Assembly: GCF_004137255.1 (NCBI RefSeq)
Contig: NZ_SDWT01000001.1
Span: 2,852,001 to 2,916,000 of the forward strand
Source: Nocardioides oleivorans
Lineage (GTDB): Bacteria; Actinomycetota; Actinomycetes; Propionibacteriales; Nocardioidaceae
Reading direction: 5' to 3'
Length of the DNA: 64,000 bases
A model generated the notes under the pieces. The model ran no database searches. It saw only the letters and a list, made by a program, of their open reading frames with translations, and was not told where the DNA came from. This document shows, piece after piece, positions 55,476-62,898 of the stretch; positions within the stretch are counted from its first letter, which is position 1, and the number at the start of each line of letters is the position of its first letter. Position numbers and translations under genes: made by a program.

Positions 55476-56030
55476 ATGACCACTGACAAGCAGACCCGTG
55501 TCGCCGTCCTCCTCGGTTCCTACCGCGCCGGTTCGCTCAACCGCCGCATCGCCGAGCACCTCCGCGACAACGCCCCCGCGGGTGTGACCGTCGACGTCGT
55601 CGAGGGCATCGACACCATCCCGTTCTACAACGAGGAGATCGACGGCGAGACCGCTCCGGCCAGCGCCACCGCGCTCCGTGAGTCCGTCGCCGCCGCCGAC
55701 AGCGTCCTCGCCGTGACCCCCGAGTACAACGGCACCATGCCGGCCGTGCTCAACAACGCCATCGACTGGCTCTCGCGCCCCTACGGCCAGGGCGCCATCG
55801 TCGGCAAGCCCTTCGCGGCCATCGGCGCCACCCCGACGCCGTACGGCGGCAAGTGGTCGCACGAGCACGCCCGCCACTCCGCCACCATCGCCGGTGCGGT
55901 CGTCGTCGAGGGCATCGTCGTCGACGAGTCCGCCGTCGAGGGTGACCCGCTGGAGAACGAGGCCGCCGTGCAGCGCTTCCTCGGCGCGCTCGACGCCCTC
56001 GTCGCGCACGAGGTCGAGGCCGCTGCCTGA
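55476..56030 (+). CDS. NADPH-dependent FMN reductase family protein
   Basis: A 184-aa flavodoxin-like reductase: LLGSYRAGSLNRRIAEHL binds the FMN phosphate and VTPEYNGTMPAVLNNAIDWL is the family signature. It probably reduces quinones, azo compounds or chromate using NADPH. The operator overlapping its promoter suggests induction by a toxic compound through the divergent TetR protein. Confidence 0.9.
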   Translation: MTTDKQTRVAVLLGSYRAGSLNRRIAEHLRDNAPAGVTVDVVEGIDTIPFYNEEIDGETAPASATALRESVAAADSVLAVTPEYNGTMPAVLNNAIDWLSRPYGQGAIVGKPFAAIGATPTPYGGKWSHEHARHSATIAGAVVVEGIVVDESAVEGDPLENEAAVQRFLGALDALVAHEVEAAA

Positions 56031-56052
56031 CGGTGACGGCTAGGTTCGTGGA

Positions 56053-57447
56053 GTGAGCCTCCACGACCTGACCGCGCTCGAGCAGGGCGACGCCGTGAGC
56101 CGCGGCGAGGTGTCGCCGCTCGAGCTCGTCGAGCACTACGTCGCTCGCGCCGACCACGTCGGCGCCTTCATCACCACCACCTCCGACCAGGCGCGCGACC
56201 ACGCCCGCCGGCTCGCCGACACGGGACGCCCCACGGACGCAGGTCCGCTGTGGGGCGTCCCGACCGGCATCAAGGACCTCCACCCGACGGCGGGCGTCCG
56301 CACCACCTTCGGCTCGGCGGCGTACGACGACTTCGTCCCCGACGCCTCCGACAACGTCGTCCTCTCCGTCGAGGCCGCCGGGATGCCGAGCCTGGGCAAG
56401 ACGAACACGCCGGAGTTCGGGTCGCCCTGCTACACCGAGCCCGACGTGGCCCCGGCCGCCGTCACGCCGTGGGACACCACCCGCACCGCCGGCGGCTCGT
56501 CGGGCGGCGCCGGCGCTGCGGTCGCCGCGGGCCTGCTGCCCGTCGCCCCCGGCTCCGACGGCGGGGGCTCGATCCGGATCCCGGCGTCCTGCTGCGGCAT
56601 CGTCGGCCTGAAGCCGAGCCGTGGCAGGGTCAGCGGCGCGCCGATGTACGGCGACCCGATCGGGCTCGCCACGCCCGGCACCCTCGCCCGCACGGTCCGC
56701 GACGCCGCCGCCCTCCTCGACGTCCTGGAGGGCCGCCGCGTCGGGGATCCCTTCTGGGCGCCGGAGCCGACCACCTCGTTCCTCGACGCGTGCGACCGCG
56801 AGCCCGGCCGGCTCCGAGTCGCCCGCTTCATCGCGCCCGTGATCGCCGACGTCTCCGTCGATCCTTCCAGCGTCACGGCGTGGGAGGCCGCCTCCACGCT
56901 GCTCGAGGAGCTCGGGCACGACGTCGAGGACGTGCCGGTCCCGATCCCGCCCGCGGCGGTGGCCGACTTCGAGACCTGCTGGGCCGTGCTGACCGCCCTG
57001 TCCCCGGCGCCGCCCGGGCGCGAGGACCGGCTGCGCCCGCTCACTCGCTGGCTCGGCGAGCGCGGTCGTGCCGTCAGCGGGCCGGAGCTCGGCCTCGCCA
57101 TCGGCAGCCTGCGCCGCCACGCGGCCGCAGCCCTCGCCGCACTGGCGCCGTACGACGTCGTCCTCACCCCCACCCTCGCGCGCCCGCCCGCCCTGGTCGG
57201 CGAGCTGCGCGACGACGCCGACCCGGCCCGCGACTTCGCCCGGCAGAAGGAGTTCACGCCGTGGACGAGCGCGTGGAACGTCACCGGGATGCCGGCGGTG
57301 TCGCTCCCGCTCCACCGGACCGACGACGACCTCCCCGTCGGCGTGATGCTCGCCGCCCGGCCGGCCGAGGAGGAGCTGCTGCTCGCGCTGTCGGCCCAGG
57401 TCGAGGAGGCGGCCCCGTGGGTGGACAGGCGGCCGCCCGGCTGGTGA
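56053..57447 (+). CDS. Amidase (amidase-signature family)
   Basis: A 464-aa hydrolase. The Lys-Ser-Ser triad is visible: Lys in PTGIKDLH, cis-Ser in SDGGGSIRIPA and the nucleophile region in TAGGSSGGAGAAVAAG. Length and lack of tRNA-binding parts suggest a general amidase rather than GatA. TAGGTT lies 6 nt before the GTG start. The substrate is unknown. Confidence 0.9.
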   Translation: MSLHDLTALEQGDAVSRGEVSPLELVEHYVARADHVGAFITTTSDQARDHARRLADTGRPTDAGPLWGVPTGIKDLHPTAGVRTTFGSAAYDDFVPDASDNVVLSVEAAGMPSLGKTNTPEFGSPCYTEPDVAPAAVTPWDTTRTAGGSSGGAGAAVAAGLLPVAPGSDGGGSIRIPASCCGIVGLKPSRGRVSGAPMYGDPIGLATPGTLARTVRDAAALLDVLEGRRVGDPFWAPEPTTSFLDACDREPGRLRVARFIAPVIADVSVDPSSVTAWEAASTLLEELGHDVEDVPVPIPPAAVADFETCWAVLTALSPAPPGREDRLRPLTRWLGERGRAVSGPELGLAIGSLRRHAAAALAALAPYDVVLTPTLARPPALVGELRDDADPARDFARQKEFTPWTSAWNVTGMPAVSLPLHRTDDDLPVGVMLAARPAEEELLLALSAQVEEAAPWVDRRPPGW

Positions 57448-57467
57448 GGTGGCCGGATGGACGAGTC

Positions 57468-57854
57468 ATGGGTGAGCTGACGCCGTACCTCTGCGTCGCC
57501 GACGCGCGTGCCGCGATCGAGTGGTACGTCGACGTGCTGGGCGCCGAGGTCGTCCTCGACCCGATCGTCATGGACGACGGCCGGGTCGGCCACGTCGAGC
57601 TCGCCGTCGGCCCGGGTCGCTGGATGATGTCGGACGAGTTCGACTCGGCCGGGGTGGCGGCGCCCGACACCTCCCGCGGTGCGTGCGTCTCGCTCCACCT
57701 CAAGGTCGACGACGTCGACGCCACTTGTGCCCGCGTCGTCGCTTCGGGGGTGGTCCTCGACCGCGGCCCCGAGGACAGCCCGCCCGCCGGCCGGGTCGCG
57801 GTCTTCCGGGACCCCTTCGGGCACCGCTGGTTCCTCAACCAGCCGCTCGGCTGA
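57468..57854 (+). CDS. VOC family protein
   Basis: A 128-aa protein with a single VOC domain: TPYLCVADARAAIEWYVDVL near the start and VAVFRDPFGHRWFLNQP at the end, of the PhnB/glyoxalase-like kind. It lies 20 bp after the amidase gene and may be co-transcribed. The function is unknown. Confidence 0.85.
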   Translation: MGELTPYLCVADARAAIEWYVDVLGAEVVLDPIVMDDGRVGHVELAVGPGRWMMSDEFDSAGVAAPDTSRGACVSLHLKVDDVDATCARVVASGVVLDRGPEDSPPAGRVAVFRDPFGHRWFLNQPLG

Positions 57855-57885
57855 GGGCCTTCGGGAGGGCTGTGCACCCGAGTCT

Positions 57886-57942
57886 CCCGGTTGTCGGCCG
57901 AGATCTTGGCCGACAACCGGGGTGGTCACCGGATATCCGGTG
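57886..57942. terminator. Two palindromes between convergent genes
   Basis: Perfect 14-bp arms CCCGGTTGTCGGCC (57886-57899) and GGCCGACAACCGGG (57908-57921), loop of 8 nt, then a 16-bp perfect palindrome CACCGGATATCCGGTG (57927-57942). They fill the gap between the VOC gene and bioN and probably stop transcription both ways. Confidence 0.7.
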
Positions 57943-57958
57943 AGTCGCGGGCCCGCGA

Positions 57959-58567
57959 TCAGTCGCCGATCCCGCGCGCGTGGAGCGCGTCGCCGGTGTC
58001 GCGGGCGCGGGCGACGACGCGGATCACGAAGGGGATCAACCGGGCTCGGGGCGAGCGCTCGAGACCGCGTGCGAGGGCGGCGTCGCGCGACTCCTCGGCC
58101 AGCATGATCGTGGTCGGGATCGCCCGGAGCATCAACGAGAAGGCGAGGGCCACGGCCTCGGGATCGACCCCGACCCGCCGGAACGGCTGGAGCCCGCGCG
58201 CCACCGCGTCGAGCACCTCGTCGACCGGGGTCGTCACGGTCAGCGTGGTCGCGAGCAGGATCAGCGCGACCAGGTCGCCGACGACCTCGACCGCGCGCGG
58301 CCAGCCGTTCTGCCAGACCGTCCACGCGCCGAGGATGGCGGCGGTCACGAGCAGCCACCGCATCGCCCGGAGGGTCAGCCCCAGCCGGGCGCCGGACCAC
58401 ACGAGCAGCACGGCGGCGACCGCGAGGAAGGCGAGCGCCGACCCCGGCCCGCGTACGACGACCACGACGAGGCTGGTGACCATCAGGCCGAGCAGCTTCG
58501 CGCCGGCCGGCAGCCGGTGCAGGAGCGTCGTACCGGGCTGGTGCAGTCCGAGCAGCTGGGCGCTCAC
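57959..58567 (-). CDS. bioN: Biotin ECF transporter transmembrane subunit
   Basis: A 202-aa EcfT-type protein with about five helices and the two coupling motifs ALARGLE and ALHARGIGD that contact the ATPase. It overlaps bioM by 4 bp (ATGA). Placed after bioY and bioM, it is the biotin-specific T-unit BioN. Confidence 0.92.
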   Translation of the reverse strand: MSAQLLGLHQPGTTLLHRLPAGAKLLGLMVTSLVVVVVRGPGSALAFLAVAAVLLVWSGARLGLTLRAMRWLLVTAAILGAWTVWQNGWPRAVEVVGDLVALILLATTLTVTTPVDEVLDAVARGLQPFRRVGVDPEAVALAFSLMLRAIPTTIMLAEESRDAALARGLERSPRARLIPFVIRVVARARDTGDALHARGIGD

Positions 58568-59253
58568 GCCGACCGCCGGTAGTGCTCGACCACGTCGGCC
58601 GGGTCTCCGTCGAGCTCCACCCGGCCGTGGCGCACCAGCAGCGCCCGGTCGCAGCGAGCGGCGAGCTCGAGGTCGTGGGTGACGATGACGACCTGCTGGG
58701 GGAGGCCGAGCAGCAGCTCGCCGATCCGCCGGCTGTTGCCGAGGTCGAGCAGCGTGGTCGGCTCGTCGGCCACGAGGATCGACGGCTCGGTCGCGAGCAC
58801 GCCGGCGAGAGCGAGCAGCTGGCCCTCGCCGCCGGACAGCGCGTGCACGCTGCGGTCACCGAAGCCCTCGAGCCCGTGGTCCGCGAGCACCTGATCGGCC
58901 CTGGCGAGCCGGTCGGCCTTGTCCTTGACGACGCGGCGCAGCGAGAGGGCGACGTCCTCGCGCGCCGTCGGCATCACCAGCTGCGCGGCTGGGTCGGTGA
59001 ACATGAAGCCCACCCGGCGCCGTACGTCGCGTCCCTCCCGCGCCACGTCGAGGCCGTCGACGACGACTCGGCCGGTGGTCGCGGGGACGAGGCCGTTCAC
59101 GAGCCGGGCGAGGGTGGACTTGCCCGAGCCGTTGGGGCCGATCAGGGCTACCCGTCGCTCGGTGAGCCGGAGCGTCGTCTCGTGCAGGATCTCGCGGTCG
59201 CCGTCGTGGGTCGGGACCGTGACGGTGACCTGCTCGAGGCGGATCTCGCTCAC
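58564..59253 (-). CDS. bioM: Biotin ECF transporter ATP-binding subunit
   Basis: A 229-aa ATPase: Walker A GPNGSGKSTLARL, Q-loop region MFTDPAAQLVMPT, signature LSGGEGQLLALA and Walker B ILVADEPTTLLD, with the H-loop VIVTHDLELA. The start is GTG 59253, overlapping the bioY stop (GTGA). It powers biotin uptake with BioY and BioN. Confidence 0.92.
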   Translation of the reverse strand: MSEIRLEQVTVTVPTHDGDREILHETTLRLTERRVALIGPNGSGKSTLARLVNGLVPATTGRVVVDGLDVAREGRDVRRRVGFMFTDPAAQLVMPTAREDVALSLRRVVKDKADRLARADQVLADHGLEGFGDRSVHALSGGEGQLLALAGVLATEPSILVADEPTTLLDLGNSRRIGELLLGLPQQVVIVTHDLELAARCDRALLVRHGRVELDGDPADVVEHYRRSA

Positions 59254-59861
59254 GCGGCGGGCGTGCCCTGGGGCTGCGCCTCGGCGGGGACGGTGGCCGG
59301 CCGGGCGAGCAGGTCGGGGAAGGCGCGGTGCACGGCGGTGGCGACGAGCGCCATCGCGACGTTCTTCAGCGCGTCGCCGATCCAGAAGATCTTGTCGATG
59401 TCCCACGCCTGGGCCCAGGTGACGTCGGCGCGCAGCACGAGGCCCGCCATGCCGAGCGTGTGGATGAACAGCCCCGAGCTGACCAGGCCGGCGACGAAGA
59501 TCGCGATCGGGCTGACGAGGGAGCGGCGGGGGAGCCGCTCGACGATCGCACCGCAGAGGGCGGCGGCGAAGACGAACCCGACGAGGTAGCCCGCGGTCGG
59601 GCCGGTCAGCACCGCGAGGCCGGCCGCCCCGCCGGAGAAGATCGGCAGTCCGGCGGCGCCGCCGGCGACGTACAGCAGCACGGCGAGGAAGCCGCGACGG
59701 CTGCCGAGCACCGCGCCCGAGAGCAGCACCGCGAAGGTCTGCAGCGTGATCGGGACCGGGCCCGCGACCTTGATCGCGGGGAGCAGCGCACAGGCCGCGA
59801 TGAGCGCGGCGAACGCGGCGATCAGGGCGATGTCGGTGCCGGGGTTGCGACGAGTGCTCAT
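59250..59861 (-). CDS. bioY: Biotin ECF transporter substrate-binding subunit
   Basis: A 203-aa membrane S-component with six helices. GPVPITLQTFAVLLSGAVLG and GGAAGLPIFSGGAAGLAVLT with GPTAGYLVGFV are classic BioY motifs. It is the first gene of bioYMN; its promoter region carries two TGAAC-type boxes shared with the divergent regulator. Confidence 0.95.
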   Translation of the reverse strand: MSTRRNPGTDIALIAAFAALIAACALLPAIKVAGPVPITLQTFAVLLSGAVLGSRRGFLAVLLYVAGGAAGLPIFSGGAAGLAVLTGPTAGYLVGFVFAAALCGAIVERLPRRSLVSPIAIFVAGLVSSGLFIHTLGMAGLVLRADVTWAQAWDIDKIFWIGDALKNVAMALVATAVHRAFPDLLARPATVPAEAQPQGTPAA

Positions 59862-59878
59862 GCGCGGGATCCTCTACC

Positions 59879-59906
59879 TGAACGGTGATCAGTTGAACGG
59901 TGTTCA
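59879..59906. promoter_or_regulatory. BioQ-like operator pair
   Basis: Two 13-bp boxes, TGAACGGTGATCA (59879-59891) and TGAACGGTGTTCA (59894-59906). The second is a perfect TGAAC-N3-GTTCA; the first has one mismatch. Longer arms ACCTGAAC/GTTCAGGT enclose both. They lie 17-45 bp before bioY. Confidence 0.75.
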
Positions 59907-59977
59907 GGTTAGGGTCGCCGGGTCCGCACGTCAACGACGAGACGTTCGGCGAGACATCCGACGAGAGGGGGCAGACC

Positions 59978-60529
59978 GTGCCGCACCACCGCTCCGACGT
60001 GCTCGACCGCGCGATCTCCCTGCTCGACCGGGGCGGCCTGGCCTCGCTGACGATGCGGCGGCTCGGAACCGAGCTCGAGGTCCAGCCGAGCGCGATCTAC
60101 CACCACTTCGAGAGCAAGCAGGTGCTGCTCGCGGCCGTCGCCGACGAGATCCTCGCGCGCGGCGCGCGCCCGCGCACCGCCGTCGAGTGGCCCGACCGGC
60201 TCCGCGAGATCTGCGTCGAGCTGCGGCAGGCGATGCTCGCCTGCACCGACGGGGCCGACGTGGTCGCGACCGTGTGGGCCTTCGGGCTCGGCGCCTCGGC
60301 ACCGGTCGCCGACCTCGAGAAGGTGCTGACCGACGCCGGTGCGCCGGACGAGCTGGTGGCCGTCGCCTCACGCACGCTCGTGCACTACGTCTTCGGCCAC
60401 GCCTTCGAGGAGCAGACCGCGCGCCAGGCCGTCCGCCTCGGCGCCGTCGAGCGCTCGCTGGAGTCCCTCCCCGACTTCGACCTCGGCCTCGACCTGGTCA
60501 TCGACGGCCTCCGCGCCCGCCTGGCCTGA
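59978..60529 (+). CDS. TetR-family regulator, BioQ-like
   Basis: A 183-aa protein with the helix-turn-helix LASLTMRRLGTELEVQPSAI then YHHFESKQVLL near the N-terminus. Actinobacterial BioQ proteins are TetR-type repressors of biotin genes that bind TGAAC-type palindromes; this gene is divergent from bioYMN with two such boxes between. The start is GTG 59978 behind GAGAGGGG. Assignment as BioQ is an inference from context. Confidence 0.82.
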   Translation: MPHHRSDVLDRAISLLDRGGLASLTMRRLGTELEVQPSAIYHHFESKQVLLAAVADEILARGARPRTAVEWPDRLREICVELRQAMLACTDGADVVATVWAFGLGASAPVADLEKVLTDAGAPDELVAVASRTLVHYVFGHAFEEQTARQAVRLGAVERSLESLPDFDLGLDLVIDGLRARLA

Positions 60530-60545
60530 CCCTCGCCGGGGTTAC

Positions 60546-60665
60546 CCGGGGACGTCCTCGTAGGTGGGACCGGGGCCCGACCCACCAGATCGTCCCCGGA
60601 TACCTGAGGACCGGGCGTACGTCGTCGGCGCCGGATCCCGTACGCCACGTCCTCAGGTATCGGGG
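60546..60665. repeat. Nested hairpin pair between convergent genes
   Basis: Hairpin A: CCGGGGACG (60546-60554) with CGTCCCCGG (60591-60599), and inside it GGTGGG/CCCACC. Hairpin B: ATACCTGAGGAC (60600-60611) with GTCCTCAGGTAT (60649-60660), inner GGCGTAC/GTACGCC, and outer CCCC (60594-60597)/GGGG (60662-60665). The base of B uses bases of A, so the two full forms exclude each other. It fills the gap between the BioQ-like and pentapeptide genes. Confidence 0.75.
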
Positions 60666-60687
60666 CGCTGGGGTCGGGACGCTGGGG

Positions 60688-61296
60688 TCAGGCGCTCGTG
60701 TCGACGTCGGCCCCGTGGAGCTCGGCGAGCAGCACGGCGCCGGCGAGGTCCAGCCTGGTCTGCTTCAGCGAGGCCGACGACAGGTCGACGCCGTCGAGGC
60801 TCGCGCCACGGAGGTCGGTGCGGTCGAGGGTGGTCTCGCGGAGCAGGGCCCGGTCCAGCCGCGCGCCCCGGAGCACGGCGAGGGTGAGGTCCGACAGCGA
60901 CAGGTCGGCCTCGCGCAGGTCGACCCCGCTGAGGTCGACGCGCGAGAGGTTGCCGCCGCGGATGGTCACGCCGAGCCACGACCCGCCGGTCACGGTGACC
61001 GGTCGCAGCACGCACTCGGCGAACGTCGAGCCGACCAGCTTGCACCCGTCGAGCGTCGCGTCGAAGAACGACGTGCGCCGGAAGTCGCACCCGACGAAAG
61101 CCGTCGCGGTGTGTGTCGAGGCGTTGAAGCGCCCGCCGTGGAAGGTGCATCCCTCGAAGACGGCGCCTGCGGTCGAGGCCTCGGAGAGGTCGACGTCGGT
61201 GAAGGTGCACTCGACGAAGCGCGCGGCGCCGAGGTCGTCGCCGTACCAGTCCTCGCCCCTGAAGTGTTCGCCGCGGGCTTCCTGAGGGACGGTCAC
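60688..61296 (-). CDS. Pentapeptide-repeat protein
   Basis: A 202-aa protein made almost wholly of A(D/N)LXX-type pentapeptides (LSRVDLSGVDLREADLSLSD, LDRTDLRGASLDGVDLSSAS), which fold as a right-handed quadrilateral beta-helix. The N-terminal half is a looser set with Phe and Cys at the centre (FEGCTF, FVGCDF). Related Qnr/MfpA proteins mimic DNA and shield gyrase from quinolones, but most members have no known role. The start is GTG 61296. Confidence 0.88.
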   Translation of the reverse strand: MTVPQEARGEHFRGEDWYGDDLGAARFVECTFTDVDLSEASTAGAVFEGCTFHGGRFNASTHTATAFVGCDFRRTSFFDATLDGCKLVGSTFAECVLRPVTVTGGSWLGVTIRGGNLSRVDLSGVDLREADLSLSDLTLAVLRGARLDRALLRETTLDRTDLRGASLDGVDLSSASLKQTRLDLAGAVLLAELHGADVDTSA

Positions 61297-61338
61297 GCCG
61301 CCCACCGTAGCGCTGGGCGGACGGATAGGGTCATGCCC

Positions 61339-61980
61339 GTGATCGCGTCCCACCAGCACCGCTTCATCTTCCTCAAGACCCGCAAGACCGCGGGCACGAG
61401 CGTGGAGATCGCGCTGTCGAAGGTGTGCGGCCCGGACGACGTCATCACCGAGATCAGTCCCGAGGACGAGGCGCTGCGCCAGGCCGCCGGCGGCCGCGCG
61501 CCGCAGAACTTCGAGTCGCCGCCGCTCCCGCGCAAGGCGTACAACCACATGGGCGCCAAGGCGACGCGCGACCTCGTCGGCGAGGACGCCTTCCGCGACT
61601 ACTTCACCTTCGCCATCGAGCGGAACCCGTGGGACGCGGTCGTCTCGCTCTACTTCTGGAAGTACAAGGACCGTCCCGAGCTCCCCGACTTCGAGACCTA
61701 CGTCCAGGAGATCTGGATCGAGCAGCTCGCCAACAACCGCCGGCTCTACCGCATCCGCGGCAAGATGGCGCTCGACCGGGTCCTGCGCTACGAGAACCTC
61801 GCCGCCGAGCTGCAGGAGGTCTGGGACCAGCTGTCGCTCCCCGGTACGCCGGACCTCCCGCGCGCCAAGGGCAACGCGAGGCCGGCGGGGCACTACCGGG
61901 AGCTCTACACCGAGGCGTCGCGCGAGCGGGTCGCGACGGTCTTCGCCGACACGATCGAGGCCTTCGGCTACGAGTTCTGA
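61339..61980 (+). CDS. Sulfotransferase family 2-like protein
   Basis: A 213-aa protein. FIFLKTRKTAGTSVEIAL is the PAPS 5'-phosphosulfate loop and FTFAIERNPWDAVVSLYFWK the 3'-phosphate-binding block (R-x-P/N-x-x-x-x-x-S). It would transfer sulfate to a carbohydrate or other acceptor. TAGGGT (61326-61331) lies 7 nt before GTG 61339, which I prefer; ATG 61333 would add two residues but falls before the expected transcript start. The 3' end overlaps the next gene by 13 bp. Confidence 0.85.
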   Translation: MIASHQHRFIFLKTRKTAGTSVEIALSKVCGPDDVITEISPEDEALRQAAGGRAPQNFESPPLPRKAYNHMGAKATRDLVGEDAFRDYFTFAIERNPWDAVVSLYFWKYKDRPELPDFETYVQEIWIEQLANNRRLYRIRGKMALDRVLRYENLAAELQEVWDQLSLPGTPDLPRAKGNARPAGHYRELYTEASRERVATVFADTIEAFGYEF

Positions 61981-62837
61981 CCCGCTCGGACGACGCCCAA
62001 CAGCCGCTCACACTCGGCGACCAGGCGCGCACGCAGCGGGGCGCCGCGCTCGGCGAACCCGCGCTGCGCCGCGACGTAGGCCGCCTTGCCCTCCGTCGTC
62101 TCGATCCGGACGGGCTCGAAGCCCAGGTCGGCCAGGTCGTAGGGAGCGGCCCGCATGTCGAGCACCCGGATGTCGCGGGCGAGCTCGAAGCAGTCGGCGA
62201 CCAGCTCGCTCGCGATCATCGGCGTGAGCCGGAAGGCGTGCTTGTAGAGGTCCATGCCGGCGTGGAGGCAGCCCGGCTGCTCGAAGTCGGGCCGGTCGTC
62301 GCTGCCGGGCTGCAACGTGTTGAGCGGGCGGGCGGAGGGGGTGAAGAAGCGGAAGGCGTCGAAGTGGGAGCAGCCGATCCGGTGCGACTCGACGACCGCG
62401 TCGGTGCCGTCCTGGCCGAGCCGCAGCGGCCAGTCGTGCCGCTTCCCGTGCTCGGCGGAACGGTGCACCATCGCCCACTCGTGCAGGCCGAAGCAGCCGA
62501 GCTGGGGCGCTCGCCCGGCCGTCGCCGACAGCAGGATGTGCAGCTGGCGCAGGAGCGGGAGCCGGGACTCCACGTAGCCGGGCGACACCGTGACCGGGTC
62601 GCCCGCGTAGCCCTTGAGCCCGACGTGGTCGTCGGCGTCCTCCAGCGCGACGCCGAAGCCCGGGTGCCAGCGCCGCAGCTGCGCCGGGCGCTGGGAGTAG
62701 TAGGTGAAGAGGAAGTCGTGGACCGGGTGCTTCACCTGCTCCGCCCGGCGGGCGAGGTGCGGCGCGACGAGGTCGTCGACGCGGGCGGCGTGGGCCTCGG
62801 CCCGCGCGCGCCACTCGGGTCCGGTCAGCACCTGCAC
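61968..62837 (-). CDS. Conserved protein often labelled 3-methyladenine DNA glycosylase
   Basis: A 289-aa protein. The N-terminal block HPVHDFLFTYYSQRPAQLRR followed by WHPGFG is the mark of an actinobacterial family usually named 3-methyladenine DNA glycosylase. I see no helix-hairpin-helix with catalytic Asp (AlkA/Tag) and no AAG fold, so that name is unsupported. Conserved His and Asp (FGLHEWAMVH, QPGCLHAGMDLYKHAFRL) suggest a metal-dependent enzyme. GTG 62837 is chosen as the start. Confidence 0.72.
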   Translation of the reverse strand: MQVLTGPEWRARAEAHAARVDDLVAPHLARRAEQVKHPVHDFLFTYYSQRPAQLRRWHPGFGVALEDADDHVGLKGYAGDPVTVSPGYVESRLPLLRQLHILLSATAGRAPQLGCFGLHEWAMVHRSAEHGKRHDWPLRLGQDGTDAVVESHRIGCSHFDAFRFFTPSARPLNTLQPGSDDRPDFEQPGCLHAGMDLYKHAFRLTPMIASELVADCFELARDIRVLDMRAAPYDLADLGFEPVRIETTEGKAAYVAAQRGFAERGAPLRARLVAECERLLGVVRAGQNS

Positions 62838-62898
62838 GTGGGAGACGGTACGGCGAGGGCCTGGTCGCGGCCGACTCGGCGGGAGCACACTGACCGCC

